64,000 nucleotides of DNA from Dermacoccus abyssi (GCF_034541975.1 NZ_JAVYJM010000001.1), one strand, 5' to 3'; shown: positions 41,816 through 51,253, numbered from the stretch's first letter. Program-made: numbers and translations. Notes: generated by a model from the letters alone, not told the origin.

Positions 41816-42949
41816 ATGTCAGCCGCACCGCGCCTCGTCGTCGATCTGGACGTGCTCGAACGCAACATCGAGACGATGGCGGCCCGTGGGCGGCGAGCCG
41901 GGCTCCCGATTCGGCCGCACGCCAAGACACACAAGATCCCCCGGATCGCCGCGATGCAGCGCGACGCCGGCGCCCGGGGATTCACGCTCGCCACGATCGG
42001 TGAGGCCGAGGTCTTCGCCGCGGCGGGCTTCGACGACCTGTTCATCGCCTACCCGCTCTGGGTCGACGCCGAGGACGGGGCGAGACTCGCGCGGTTGAGC
42101 GAGTCGGCGCAGATCACCGTGGGGTGCGACAACCTCGATGCAGCCCGATCCCTCCGTCGCCATACGGGCGCCGCTTCGCTGCGCGTGCTCATCGAAGTCG
42201 ACTCGGGCCAACACCGCAGTGGCGTGACGCCGGGCGACGCGGGCGAGTTGGCGGCTGCCGTGGCCGGGCTCGGCCTCGACGTCGTCGGCGCGTTCACCTT
42301 CCCCGGGCACTCCTACGCCCGTGAGGCGCGCGGCAGCGCCGCCCAGGACGAGCGCGCCGCTCTCTCACTGGCTGCCCAGGCCATGCGAGCCAAGGGCGTC
42401 GAACCGAACGTGCGAAGCGGCGGGTCGAGCCCGAGCATGGCGTTCGTCAGCGACGGGCCGTCTGCTTCGTCGGGGCGAACCTCACCTACCTCGTTGACGG
42501 TCGGCGAACCCTCACCCGCCGACACGGCCTCGTCGGCGCCCACCGAAATGCGGCCTGGCGCCTACGTGTTCAACGACGCTCAACAGTGGGAACTCGGGGC
42601 GTGCACCGCCGAGGACATCGCCCTCACCGCACACGGCACCGTCGTCAGTCACGCGGGAGGACGCCTCGTCGTCAACGCCGCGAGCAAGGTGCTCGCCCCC
42701 GACAAGGCGGTCTGGGCCACCGGCCACGGGCGTCTGCTCGACCACCCCGACGCCCGCATCGTGCAGCTGTCGGAGCACCACGCCGTCGTCGACATGGGCG
42801 GTTCGTCGTTGCCCGCGCTCGGCTCGACCGTGCGCCTCGTGCCCAACCACTGCTGCAACGCGATCAACTACGCCGACGAGGTCGACGTCGTGCAGGACGG
42901 GCGGCGCCTCGACACGTGGGCCGTGGCCGCCCGCGGCCTCAACGGCTGA
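41816..42949 (+). CDS. D-threonine aldolase / D-serine dehydratase-like PLP enzyme
   Basis: 377 residues. N-terminal alanine-racemase-type barrel with the PLP lysine Lys37 in RPHAKTHK; the C-terminal domain has a metal-binding His-Cys pair in PNHCCNAIN, diagnostic of the DSD1/D-threonine aldolase family (PF14031). A Ser/Ala-rich insert (about 205-240, SPSMAFVSDGPSASSGRTSP...) is unusual. The substrate is a D-beta-hydroxy amino acid, not further predictable. TAGGGT near 41782 could be a -10. Confidence 0.85.
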   Translation: MSAAPRLVVDLDVLERNIETMAARGRRAGLPIRPHAKTHKIPRIAAMQRDAGARGFTLATIGEAEVFAAAGFDDLFIAYPLWVDAEDGARLARLSESAQITVGCDNLDAARSLRRHTGAASLRVLIEVDSGQHRSGVTPGDAGELAAAVAGLGLDVVGAFTFPGHSYAREARGSAAQDERAALSLAAQAMRAKGVEPNVRSGGSSPSMAFVSDGPSASSGRTSPTSLTVGEPSPADTASSAPTEMRPGAYVFNDAQQWELGACTAEDIALTAHGTVVSHAGGRLVVNAASKVLAPDKAVWATGHGRLLDHPDARIVQLSEHHAVVDMGGSSLPALGSTVRLVPNHCCNAINYADEVDVVQDGRRLDTWAVAARGLNG

Positions 42950-43039
42950 GCGGTCGGAACGCGAATCGCCTACGCGGCGCCAGCGCACCTCAGCTGCGCC
43001 ACATAGGCGGTCAGGGCGCAGCCTCGCGCGCGAGAACCG

Positions 43040-43375
43040 TCAGCGAATGAGGCGGCCGATGGCGTCGCGCACCTCGGCGAGCTTGATCTCCTGCTCGTCT
43101 CCCCCGGCGCGGGCCGCGTCGACGACGCAGTGGGCCATGTGGTCGTCGAGCAGTTCGAGCGCGACGGCCTTGAGGCCGGACTGGATGGCCGAGATCTGGG
43201 TGAGCACGTCGATGCAGTAGCGGTCCTCGTCGACCATCTTCTCGATGCCGCGCACTTGCCCCTCGATCCGCTTGAGGCGCCGCGAGAGCGCCTTCTTCGA
43301 GTCGTGGTAACCGGGCGTTTCGGCCGATTCGTCACTGGTGCAGCAGGTTTCGGCCACCAAAGGCGTTTCGGTCAT
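43040..43375 (-). CDS. csoR: copper-sensing repressor CsoR
   Basis: 111 residues, DUF156/CsoR fold. The Cu(I) ligand set Cys54-His79-Cys83 (YCIDVLTQ, DHMAHCVVD) is complete, with the typical RLKRIEGQVRGIEKMVDEDRYC helix. Copper binding releases CsoR from DNA. The start overlaps the copA stop by four bases (ATGA). The expected operator is the palindrome upstream of copZ (46046-46062). An extra N-terminal Cys pair (11-12) is present. Confidence 0.93.
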   Translation of the reverse strand: MTETPLVAETCCTSDESAETPGYHDSKKALSRRLKRIEGQVRGIEKMVDEDRYCIDVLTQISAIQSGLKAVALELLDDHMAHCVVDAARAGGDEQEIKLAEVRDAIGRLIR

Positions 43376-45687
43376 GAGTGGTCCTTCCCGTTCGACGACG
43401 AGGCGGCAAAGCCTCGCAGACGCAGACTGTTGAGGACGACGAACACGGAGCTGAACGCCATCGCCGCGCCCGCGATCATCGGATTGAGCAGGCCGAACGC
43501 GGCCAGCGGGATGGCCGCCACGTTGTAGGCGAAGGCCCAGAAGAGGTTGCCCTTGATCGTGCCGAGCGTGCGACGGGCGAGGCGGACGGCGTCAGCCGCC
43601 ACGCGCAGATCGCCGCGCACGAGCGTGATGTCAGCCGCCTCGATGGCAGCATCCGTGCCCGTGCCCATCGCGAGGCCGAGGTCGGCCGTCGCGAGCGCGG
43701 CAGCGTCGTTGACGCCGTCGCCCGCCATCGCGACGACGCGGCCTTCACCCTGCAGGCGCGTGACGACGTCGACCTTGTCGGCGGGCAGCACATCGGCGAT
43801 GACATCGGCGATGCCCACGTCGGCAGCCACGGCGTGCGCGACACGCTCGTCGTCGCCGGTGAGCAGCACCGGGCGCAGGCCGAGTTCCTTGAGCTCGGCG
43901 ACGGCCTGGGCGCTCGTGGGCTTGATCGTGTCGGCGACCGCGACGAGGCCGCGCGCCGCGCCGTCCCAACCCACCGCGACCACGGTGGCGCCACCCGCTT
44001 GAAGGCGAGCCGCTTCGTCGGCGAGGGCAGCGGGAACCGGCATCGACCAGTCCTCGAGCAGCGCTGGTCGACCGACGACGACCTGGCGGCTCGTGTCGCC
44101 GTCGACCACGACGCCCTGGACGCCCAGACCGGGCACGTTCTCGAAGGAGTCGAGCGTCGGGCGCAGCGCCGTGCGGTCCTGCGCAGCCCGCGCGATGGCC
44201 TGGGCGATGGGGTGTTCCGAACCACTCTCGAGCACGCCGGCGTAGGTGAGCACGTCGCCGTCGGCCTCACCGTCGGCGGCGACGACGGTCTGTACGCCCA
44301 TCTCGCCACTCGTCACGGTGCCCGTCTTGTCGAGCACGACGGTGTCGACGCGACGGGTCGATTCGAGCACCTGCGGGCCCTTGATGAGGATGCCCAACTG
44401 CGCGCCGCGACCCGTACCGACCATGAGGGCCGTGGGCGTCGCAAGGCCGAGCGCGCACGGGCAGGCGATGATGAGCACGGCGACAGCGGCGGTGAAGGCA
44501 CCCTCCACGTCGCCGGCGATCACGAGCCACGCCACGAACGTCAGCACCGCGAGGGCGATGACGACCGGCACGAAGACACCGGAGATCCGGTCGGCCAGAC
44601 GCTGGGCGTCGGCCTTGCCGTTCTGGGCGTCCTCGACGAGCTTCGCCATCCGCGCAAGCTGAGTCTCGGAGCCGACGCGGGTGGCGCGCACGACGAGCCT
44701 GCCGCCCGCGTTGAGGGTGGCCCCGACGACCTCGTCGCCGTCCGTGACGTCGACAGGAACCGACTCGCCGGTGAGCATGGAGGCGTCGATGGCCGACGTG
44801 CCGTGCTCGACGACGCCGTCCGTGGCCACCTTCTCGCCCGGGCGCACGACGAAGCGATCACCGACGGCGAGCGCGCGCACGGGGATGCGCTCCTCGCGCT
44901 CGGAACCGCCCGAGCCGCGCAGGACGGTGACCTCCTTGGCCCCGAGGTCGAGCAGCGCGCGCAGCGCCGCGCCGGAGGCACTCTTGGAGCGGGCCTCGAT
45001 GTAGCGGCCGAGCAGGATGAACGTCGTCACGCCTGCGGCGGCCTCGAGGTAGATGTTCGAGCTACCGTGCCCGCTCGAGGAGGCGAACTCGAAGCCGTGC
45101 TTGAGGCCGGGCATGCCGGCGTGGCCGAAGAAGAGTGCGTAGAGCGACCAGCCGAAGGCCGCGAGGACGCCGACGGAGACGAGCGTGTCCATCGTCGTCG
45201 AGCCGTGGCGCGCGCTCGTCCACGCCGCACGGTGGAACGGCCACGCGCCCCACACGACGACCGGCGCGGCCAGCGTCAGCGACAGCCACTGCCAGTTCGT
45301 GAACTGCAACGGCGGCACCATCGCCACGAGGACGACCGGCACGGTGAGAACCGCGCTGATGAGGAGGCGTTGACGCAACTCCTCCGTGTGCCGTTCGGCG
45401 TCCGACAGCGGCGCGTCAGCACCATCGGCATCAGCGTCGCCCACAGGAGTGAGCGGCTCGGGTTCGATGACGCTCGCGCCGTACCCGGCCTTCTCTACGG
45501 TGGCGAGGAGGTCGGCGACGTCGGTGCCCCCGGGGTAGCTGACGTGCGCCTTTTCCGTGGCGTAGTTGACGCTCGCGTCGACGCCGTCGAGCTTGTTCAG
45601 CTTGCGCTCGATGCGGTTGGCACACGACGCGCACGTCATGCCGGTGAGCGCGAGTTCGACCTCGTCATGGGTGGTCGTCGCCTGCAT
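43372..45687 (-). CDS. copA: copper-exporting P1B-type ATPase CopA
   Basis: 771 residues. A heavy-metal-associated domain with CxxC (Cys19, Cys22 in GMTCASC) is followed by eight helices, the TGES actuator motif, membrane CPC (IIACPCALG), phosphorylation DKTGTVTSG, SEHPIAQAI and GDGVNDAAAL. It pumps Cu(I) out of the cytoplasm using ATP. The linker after the HMA domain is acidic. It is the middle gene of copZ-copA-csoR. Confidence 0.95.
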   Translation of the reverse strand: MQATTTHDEVELALTGMTCASCANRIERKLNKLDGVDASVNYATEKAHVSYPGGTDVADLLATVEKAGYGASVIEPEPLTPVGDADADGADAPLSDAERHTEELRQRLLISAVLTVPVVLVAMVPPLQFTNWQWLSLTLAAPVVVWGAWPFHRAAWTSARHGSTTMDTLVSVGVLAAFGWSLYALFFGHAGMPGLKHGFEFASSSGHGSSNIYLEAAAGVTTFILLGRYIEARSKSASGAALRALLDLGAKEVTVLRGSGGSEREERIPVRALAVGDRFVVRPGEKVATDGVVEHGTSAIDASMLTGESVPVDVTDGDEVVGATLNAGGRLVVRATRVGSETQLARMAKLVEDAQNGKADAQRLADRISGVFVPVVIALAVLTFVAWLVIAGDVEGAFTAAVAVLIIACPCALGLATPTALMVGTGRGAQLGILIKGPQVLESTRRVDTVVLDKTGTVTSGEMGVQTVVAADGEADGDVLTYAGVLESGSEHPIAQAIARAAQDRTALRPTLDSFENVPGLGVQGVVVDGDTSRQVVVGRPALLEDWSMPVPAALADEAARLQAGGATVVAVGWDGAARGLVAVADTIKPTSAQAVAELKELGLRPVLLTGDDERVAHAVAADVGIADVIADVLPADKVDVVTRLQGEGRVVAMAGDGVNDAAALATADLGLAMGTGTDAAIEAADITLVRGDLRVAADAVRLARRTLGTIKGNLFWAFAYNVAAIPLAAFGLLNPMIAGAAMAFSSVFVVLNSLRLRGFAASSSNGKDHS

Positions 45688-45788
45688 CCTCGTCCTTCCT
45701 CACTCGATGCGGAGCGCGGCTGAAGACGGCGCGGGCGTGGGGAGCCACCTTCAGCTGCGACTGCGGTTCGCCGTCGCCGTGCGGCCGA

Positions 45789-45995
45789 TCAGGCGAGCTG
45801 GTAGCCGGCCTCGGTGACGGCCGCTTCGACGGCTTCGCGCGAGACGGGCTCGTCGGAGGCGAAGGTGAGGCTGCCGCTCTCGTGGTCGACCGTGACGTCG
45901 CGGACGCCCGCGATCTCCTCGACCTCTTCGGTGACGGACGCAGCGCAGTGGCCGCAGGTCATTCCGGTGACGGTGTAGCTGTTCTCGTGAGCCAT
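45789..45995 (-). CDS. copZ: copper chaperone CopZ
   Basis: 68 residues, a single HMA domain with the copper-binding GMTCGHC (Cys14 and Cys17). It carries Cu(I) to CopA. The ATG at 45995 (MAHENSYTV) follows GAGGAGAAG; the frame is open further but that part contains the operator. First gene of the copper operon, 101 bases upstream of copA. Confidence 0.93.
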   Translation of the reverse strand: MAHENSYTVTGMTCGHCAASVTEEVEEIAGVRDVTVDHESGSLTFASDEPVSREAVEAAVTEAGYQLA

Positions 45996-46045
45996 GGTCT
46001 TCTCCTCTCGGGTGCGGCGCGCAGCCGCTCGGTGAGGACAACAGC

Positions 46046-46062
46046 ATACCCCCACGGGGTAT
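46046..46062 (-). promoter_or_regulatory. CsoR-type operator of the copper operon
   Basis: ATACCCC-CAC-GGGGTAT is a perfect 7-3-7 inverted repeat of the TACCCC/GGGGTA type bound by CsoR. It is centred about 59 bases upstream of the copZ start codon. Confidence 0.8.
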
Positions 46063-46192
46063 TCGCCGAACAGTGTGATCTCCGCGACGCTCTCCACGCA
46101 GCGTGCGCTCCACGTTCACGGCAGGGCCACTCACAGCGGCGGAAAATCATCGAAAGTCGTTGTGTTACAGCACTCGACCATCAGGACGCATC

Positions 46193-47767
46193 ATGTTCGA
46201 CATCTCTCGCCGCCACTTCGTCGTCGGCGCCGGAGCCGGCTTCGGCGCGACGCTCATCGGAGCGAACGCCACAGCTTCCCCCGGCGGGGGCCGACTTTCT
46301 CAGAACCCGTTCGCTCTGGGAGTGGCTTCCGGCGACCCCCTGTCCGACTCCGTCATCCTCTGGACCCGCCTCGCCGTCGACCCGCTGGACGAGAGCGGTT
46401 TCGCCGGCATGCCGGCGCGCACCGTTCCGGTGCAGTGGCAGGTCGCCGAGGATCCCGGCATGCGGCGCGTCGTACGTCGCGGAACCTTCAGGGCCAGGCC
46501 GGAGAACGCCCACAGTGTCCACGTCGATGTCAGAGGGCTGCGGCCTGGACGCGAGTACTGGTACCGCTTCAAGGTGATGCGTTGGCTCTCACCGATCGGC
46601 CGCACCCGCACGGCACCCGCCCCTCACGAGATGCCGGCCTCGCTCGCCATGGCCTTCGCCAGCTGCGCGCAGTACGAACACGGCTTCTTCACGGCCTACC
46701 GGCGACTCGCACAGGATCACCCGGACCTCGTTCTTCACTTCGGCGACTACCAGTACGAGTACAGGGCGAACACCTACGTCTCCCCGGACGGCAACGTGCG
46801 CGACCACGCCGGGCCCGAGACGTGCGACCTCGCGAGCTACCGCCAACGCCACGCCCAGTACAAGGCCGACGAAGACCTGCAGAGCGCACACGCCGTCGCG
46901 CCGTGGCTCGTCGTGTGGGACGACCACGAGATCGACAACAATTGGGCCGCGGGCGTGCCCGAGAACACCAAGGCCGAGGAAAACAACGGTACGCCCGCGG
47001 CGTTTGCTGCGCGGCGACGCGACGCCTTTCGCGCCTACTGGGAGAACATGCCGCTGCGCCTGCCCCAGCCGAAGGGCGCTTCGTTCCGGATCTACCGCCG
47101 CACACAGTGGGGCCGCCTGGCCACCTTCCACATGATGGATACGCGCCAGTATCGCGACGACCAGCTCTACGGCGACGGGTGGAAGGCCAAGGGCCCCGAG
47201 ATCGACACGCCCGGACGTTCGATGACGGGAGAAGCTCAGGAGAAGTGGTTGCTCGACGGGTTCACGGCGTCGCGCCAGCGTTGGGACATTCTCGGACAGC
47301 AGGTGTTCTTCGCCGCGCAGGATGCCGACGCCGGCCCCGGCGAGAAGTACTCGATGGACGCGTGGGACGGCTATCGGGCGAACCGTTCGCGCCTCACGAA
47401 GGGGTGGACCGAGGCGGGCGTCCGCAACCCGGTCGTCCTCACCGGGGACGTGCACAAACACTGGGCAAACGACCTCAAGCTCGACTGGTCGGACCCCGAT
47501 TCCCCCGTCGTCGGCTCCGAGCTCGTCTGCTCGTCGATCACGTCGACCGGTGACGGTTCCCACTCGACGACCAGCCCGAACCAGCGCATCAACCCCCACC
47601 TGAAGTTCTTCAACGACGACCGCGGCTACGTCACCACGCGCATCACCCCGGAGGCGATGACGGCCGAGTTCCGTTCGCTCGACATCGTGACGAAGCCCGG
47701 CGCCGACGCCGTGACGAAGGCCCGTTTCCGCATCGAGGACGGTGTTCGCGGCCTCCAGCGGGCCTGA
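46193..47767 (+). CDS. PhoD-family alkaline phosphatase
   Basis: 524 residues. The Tat signal SRRHFVVGAGAGFG (5-18) shows folded export. An N-terminal Fn3-like domain precedes the PhoD catalytic domain, which has ASCAQYEHGFF (metal ligand Cys), LVLHFGDYQYEY, VVWDDHEIDNNW and LTGDVHKHWAN. PhoD enzymes use iron and calcium and release phosphate from phosphomonoesters or diesters, including teichoic acids. ATG 46193 was chosen because it places the Tat motif at the N-terminus; the upstream frame is not homologous. Confidence 0.92.
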   Translation: MFDISRRHFVVGAGAGFGATLIGANATASPGGGRLSQNPFALGVASGDPLSDSVILWTRLAVDPLDESGFAGMPARTVPVQWQVAEDPGMRRVVRRGTFRARPENAHSVHVDVRGLRPGREYWYRFKVMRWLSPIGRTRTAPAPHEMPASLAMAFASCAQYEHGFFTAYRRLAQDHPDLVLHFGDYQYEYRANTYVSPDGNVRDHAGPETCDLASYRQRHAQYKADEDLQSAHAVAPWLVVWDDHEIDNNWAAGVPENTKAEENNGTPAAFAARRRDAFRAYWENMPLRLPQPKGASFRIYRRTQWGRLATFHMMDTRQYRDDQLYGDGWKAKGPEIDTPGRSMTGEAQEKWLLDGFTASRQRWDILGQQVFFAAQDADAGPGEKYSMDAWDGYRANRSRLTKGWTEAGVRNPVVLTGDVHKHWANDLKLDWSDPDSPVVGSELVCSSITSTGDGSHSTTSPNQRINPHLKFFNDDRGYVTTRITPEAMTAEFRSLDIVTKPGADAVTKARFRIEDGVRGLQRA

Positions 47768-47904
47768 TGCGATGCCCACGTGAGCCACGCCACTCGTTTT
47801 GACCACGTCGACAAGAACCGTCCATCCTTGGCGAGTTCTCCCGCCCGCGACGGCGACCCCGACGCAGGCGTTCCACCCTCGCCCACCCTCAGCGAAGGAC
47901 ACCA

Positions 47905-49179
47905 GTGACGCAGATCGACACGACCCGAGCGACCCCTTCGACGCGGCGGGCTCCCCGCCCCCACTCGGGCTGGGACGCTCCGACCCGCGTGCGCATCACG
48001 CTCACGGCGGCCTCAATCTTCGTCCTGCTCGTCGGCGCGAACCTCATCACGCCACTGTTCCCGCTGTTCTCCGCGCGCCTCGGGCTGACGACGAGCGACG
48101 TGACGCTGGCCTTCGTCGCGTACATCGTGCCGCTCGTCGTCGGGCTACCGATCGTCGGTCACTGGTCCGATCACTACGGACGACGGGCCGTCATGGCCGT
48201 CGCCGTGGTGGTCGCCCTGCTCGGGACAGCGGCGTTCGTCACGGCGCAATCGCTCGGCGCGCTCGTGCTCGGCCGCGCTCTGCACGGCGCGGCCGTCGCG
48301 CTCGCCACCGGCACCGCAGCGGCGAGCCTGCGCGACCTCCTGCGCGAGCGATCGGAACTCGCCACGGCTCTGACGCTCCTCAGCTCGGCGGGCGGCGTGG
48401 CAGCCGGCCCGTTCATCGGCGGTTTGCTCTCGCAGTTCGGCGACCCGATGCACACGCCCTACCTCGTCCACGGTGCCGCCGTCGTGGTGCTGCTCGGCCT
48501 GCTCATCGCGGTGAAGCCGCTCCCGCCCGTCGCGCCTCCGCCCGCCGACCACCCGCGCTGGCTGACGCTCATGCCCGCCATGCCGCGCGTGTCCGCGACG
48601 ACGCGTCGCATCTTCACCCTCGCTGCGGCGACCGGGTTCCTCTCCTTCGCCGTGTTCGGTTACTTCCTCGCCATCGCTCCCGGCCGCTACGCCGACCTGC
48701 TCGGCGGCTCGCGCCTCATGGCCGGCATGCTCGCGACGATCGCGCTCGGCAGCTCGGCCGCCGCACAGCTCGCTCCGATCCGCGGGGCGCACAAGGCCGC
48801 GGCGGCGCTCACCCTCATGAGCGGCGGACTCGCCCTCGCCTTCTACGCCGACCACGCCCACACCGCACCGGCCCTCGTCGTCGCAGGCTTCCTCATCGGC
48901 GGTGGCCAGGGCGTCGCGTTCCGCACGCTGTTCGCCACGATGAGCGCGCTGACGCCGCCGCGCGAGGTGGCACGCTCGGTGAGCCTCATGTACGTGGTCA
49001 CCTACTGCGGCAGCGCCATCCCGGTGCTCGTCCTCGGCATGGCGATCGACCACTTCGGCGCAGACACACCCGTTGGCGTCTACTTCGTCGCCACCATCGT
49101 CATGGCAGCGCTGCTCGCCCTGGCCTGCCTGCGCTACCGCGTGCCGGCACGCGACGAGTTCGCCCACCACGGGCACTGA
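47905..49179 (+). CDS. MFS transporter
   Basis: 424 residues, 12 helices. LVVGLPIVGHWSDHYGRRAVMAV is motif A in loop 2-3 and ALATGTAAASLRDLLRERSELATA is the helix 4 region; the second half repeats the pattern. It resembles drug or sugar efflux MFS proteins. The GTG start 47905 has GAAGGA upstream. A very long open frame on the same strand (47799-50633) is antisense to the SDR gene and only its Nudix end is real. Confidence 0.88.
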   Translation: MTQIDTTRATPSTRRAPRPHSGWDAPTRVRITLTAASIFVLLVGANLITPLFPLFSARLGLTTSDVTLAFVAYIVPLVVGLPIVGHWSDHYGRRAVMAVAVVVALLGTAAFVTAQSLGALVLGRALHGAAVALATGTAAASLRDLLRERSELATALTLLSSAGGVAAGPFIGGLLSQFGDPMHTPYLVHGAAVVVLLGLLIAVKPLPPVAPPPADHPRWLTLMPAMPRVSATTRRIFTLAAATGFLSFAVFGYFLAIAPGRYADLLGGSRLMAGMLATIALGSSAAAQLAPIRGAHKAAAALTLMSGGLALAFYADHAHTAPALVVAGFLIGGGQGVAFRTLFATMSALTPPREVARSVSLMYVVTYCGSAIPVLVLGMAIDHFGADTPVGVYFVATIVMAALLALACLRYRVPARDEFAHHGH

Positions 49180-49211
49180 GCCCGGTCGGCGGTCCGCGAC
49201 GAGCCGAACCG

Positions 49212-50012
49212 TCAGCTCGACGCGAGGTGCTCCCCGAAGCGCTGCATGCCCGAGATCCAGCGGTCGTAGTCGGCCGTCTTGCCGCGGAGCATGTCGAGCA
49301 CGTTGGCGTGCGGGAGGATGAGGAAGGTCTCGGCCCGCATGGCATCGACGACGTCCTGCGCCACCTGCTCGGGGCTGAGCACCGGCCCCGACTCCGTGAC
49401 GGCGCGCTGTGCAACGCGCGACCCCTCGCTCACGTCGGTGAGCAGCGCCGTGTCGACGCCCATGGGGCACAGGCACGACACACGCACACCCTTCGTGCCG
49501 TAGGTGACGGCGAGCCACTCGGAGAACGCGACGGCGGCGTGCTTCGTCGTGGCGTACGTGGCCGAGCCGAGCTGCGTGATGAGGCCGGCGGCCGACGCCG
49601 TCGAAACGAAGTAGCCCTCGCCGCGCCCGACCCACCCCGGCACGAGCGCCTGCGCTGCGCGCACGTGCGCCATGACGTTGACGTCGAACGACGCCGCCCA
49701 CGCCGCCTCGTCGGCGAGGTCGGCTCCACCGCCGATACCCGCGTTCGCGGCGTACACGTCGACGGGCCCGTCGAAGGTCTCCTCGGCCAGCGCGATCATG
49801 GCGGCGATGTCGGCCGGGTCAGCCGCGTTGCCCGCCCGCGCGGCTACGGCTCCGTGGGTCTGCGCGAGGCGCTCCCGCGTCGCTTCGAGGCGGTCGCCGT
49901 CGAGGTCGCTGATGACGACCTTGGCCCCCTGTTCGAGGAAGGCCTCCGCCATCGCGGCGCCGATTCCTCCCGCGGCGCCCGTGACGATGCACACCTTGCC
50001 AGCCAGCTCCAT
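49212..50012 (-). CDS. short-chain dehydrogenase/reductase
   Basis: 266 residues of classical SDR. TGAAGGIG (cofactor), NAG in AANAGIGG, Ser in VSTASAAG and Tyr-x3-Lys in YATTK complete the catalytic set. Asp at the end of strand 2 (ISDLDGD) suggests NAD rather than NADP. The substrate is unknown. It is convergent with the MFS gene, 32 bases between stop codons. Confidence 0.9.
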   Translation of the reverse strand: MELAGKVCIVTGAAGGIGAAMAEAFLEQGAKVVISDLDGDRLEATRERLAQTHGAVAARAGNAADPADIAAMIALAEETFDGPVDVYAANAGIGGGADLADEAAWAASFDVNVMAHVRAAQALVPGWVGRGEGYFVSTASAAGLITQLGSATYATTKHAAVAFSEWLAVTYGTKGVRVSCLCPMGVDTALLTDVSEGSRVAQRAVTESGPVLSPEQVAQDVVDAMRAETFLILPHANVLDMLRGKTADYDRWISGMQRFGEHLASS

Positions 50013-50143
50013 GATTCGCTCCTTGCTCCGTCGCTCAACGTGTTCCCGATCACATCACACGACACCGACAACCCCGAACACGGCCTCACCGGAACGAGAC
50101 CGGGCCGCCCGGACTTCGGGTCGAAACCGGCGAAGACGCGGGG

Positions 50144-50149
50144 TAGTTT
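50144..50149 (+). promoter_or_regulatory. -10-like hexamer, possible leaderless start of the Nudix gene
   Basis: TAGTTT ends seven bases before the ATG at 50157 and no ribosome-binding site lies between them. Confidence 0.4.
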
Positions 50150-50156
50150 CGGGGAC

Positions 50157-50633
50157 ATGACGTGGTTCCCACCCGAGATCCCGGCGTCAGCGGGCGCCAT
50201 GCTCTTCGACGAGGCGGGCAACCTCCTCGTCCTCGAACCGACCTACAAGAAGGGCTGGACAATCCCCGGCGGCGCGATGGAGGCCGACGGGGAATCACCC
50301 TGGGACGCCTGCCGCCGTGAGGTGCTCGAGGAGACGGGGCTCGTCGTCACCTCGGGGCGCCTCGCCGTCGTCGACACCCGGCCCGACAAGCAGACGGGCA
50401 CGATCGGCCTGCGCTTCCTCTTCCACTGCGGCACGCTCACCGACCAGCGGATCGCGTCGATCGAGCTGCAGGAGAGCGAGATCCGCAGCCACCGCTTCGT
50501 CGATCCAGAGGGTGCGAAAGCCCTCCTTTCCAAGCCGGTCCAACGACGCGTCCTCGCCGCCTGGGACGCACCGCACTGCCTCTACCTCGAGAACGGTCGC
50601 CCCGTGGAGGGCATCGAGACACCGGCGTCATGA
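50157..50633 (+). CDS. Nudix hydrolase
   Basis: 158 residues. The Nudix box is present as GGAMEADGESPWDACRREVLEETGL, with REVLEETG perfect, but one extra residue sits between the first Gly and the conserved Glu compared with GX5EX7REUXEEXGU. Such enzymes hydrolyse nucleoside diphosphates linked to another moiety. The ATG at 50157 is near a -10-like element, so it may be leaderless. The following DoxX gene starts 133 bases downstream on the same strand. Confidence 0.85.
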   Translation: MTWFPPEIPASAGAMLFDEAGNLLVLEPTYKKGWTIPGGAMEADGESPWDACRREVLEETGLVVTSGRLAVVDTRPDKQTGTIGLRFLFHCGTLTDQRIASIELQESEIRSHRFVDPEGAKALLSKPVQRRVLAAWDAPHCLYLENGRPVEGIETPAS

Positions 50634-50766
50634 CACCGAGCCGGTGTCGGATCGGTCACATCATGAGCTCCGTGCGGAATAGCGCGCGATCGGGCAGGCT
50701 TATGCGTTGGCAGACGTGGGCGGCGCTCGCCCTCCACCGACATTCCCCGAAAGGTTGCGATTCTCC

Positions 50767-51162
50767 ATGGTCAACCCCGGCAAGGCCCTCGGCCGCGCAC
50801 TCATCGGCTCGCTGTTCATCTACGGCGGCCGGAACGCTCTCGTGAACCGTCAGCACCTCACGGGTCTGATCGACAACGCGCAGGAGCAGTACGGCGTCAA
50901 GGAGAAGGTGCCCGCCACCTCCGAGCAGCTCATCCAGGCCAACGGCGCCGGCATGGTCGCCCTCGGTTCGACCCTCGCGCTCGGCATCAAGCCGAACCTG
51001 TCCGCCATCGGCCTGCTCGGCATGATCGGCGTGACGACGGCCGCTGCGCACGACTTCTGGAACCTCGAGGACCCGCAGGAGCGCAACGAGCAGATGACGA
51101 AGTTCTTCGGCAACGTCGCCGCTGCCGGTGGCCTCATCACGCTGCTGTCGACGAAGGGCTGA
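50767..51162 (+). CDS. DoxX-family membrane protein
   Basis: 131 residues with about four hydrophobic segments (GRALIGSLFIYGGRNAL at the start, GAGMVALGSTLALG, GLLGMIGVTTAAAHDFW, VAAAGGLITLLS). The AHDFWNLEDPQERNEQ segment fits the DoxX family, which in mycobacteria forms part of a membrane-associated oxidoreductase complex. The ATG 50767 follows GAAAGG; the open frame begins earlier at 50707. It is ended by the hairpin at 51195-51228. Confidence 0.85.
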   Translation: MVNPGKALGRALIGSLFIYGGRNALVNRQHLTGLIDNAQEQYGVKEKVPATSEQLIQANGAGMVALGSTLALGIKPNLSAIGLLGMIGVTTAAAHDFWNLEDPQERNEQMTKFFGNVAAAGGLITLLSTKG

Positions 51163-51194
51163 TCCGTCGCGCCACCAGGCGCCCAGATCGCACC

Positions 51195-51228
51195 GAAGCC
51201 GCCCTCCCCCATGGGGACGGGCGGCTTC
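51195..51228. terminator. bidirectional hairpin terminator
   Basis: GAAGCCGCCC (51195-51204) pairs with GGGCGGCTTC (51219-51228), with additional CCCC/GGGG pairing inside. It lies between convergent DoxX (+) and 2-hydroxyacid dehydrogenase (-) genes. Confidence 0.8.
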
Positions 51229-51253
51229 GTCGTGTCGCGGCTCGACGGAGCGA

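Noticed and set aside
43378..45723. 781-codon open frame opposite copA
   Set aside because: Shadow of copA with Arg/Asp/Gly-rich nonsense sequence.
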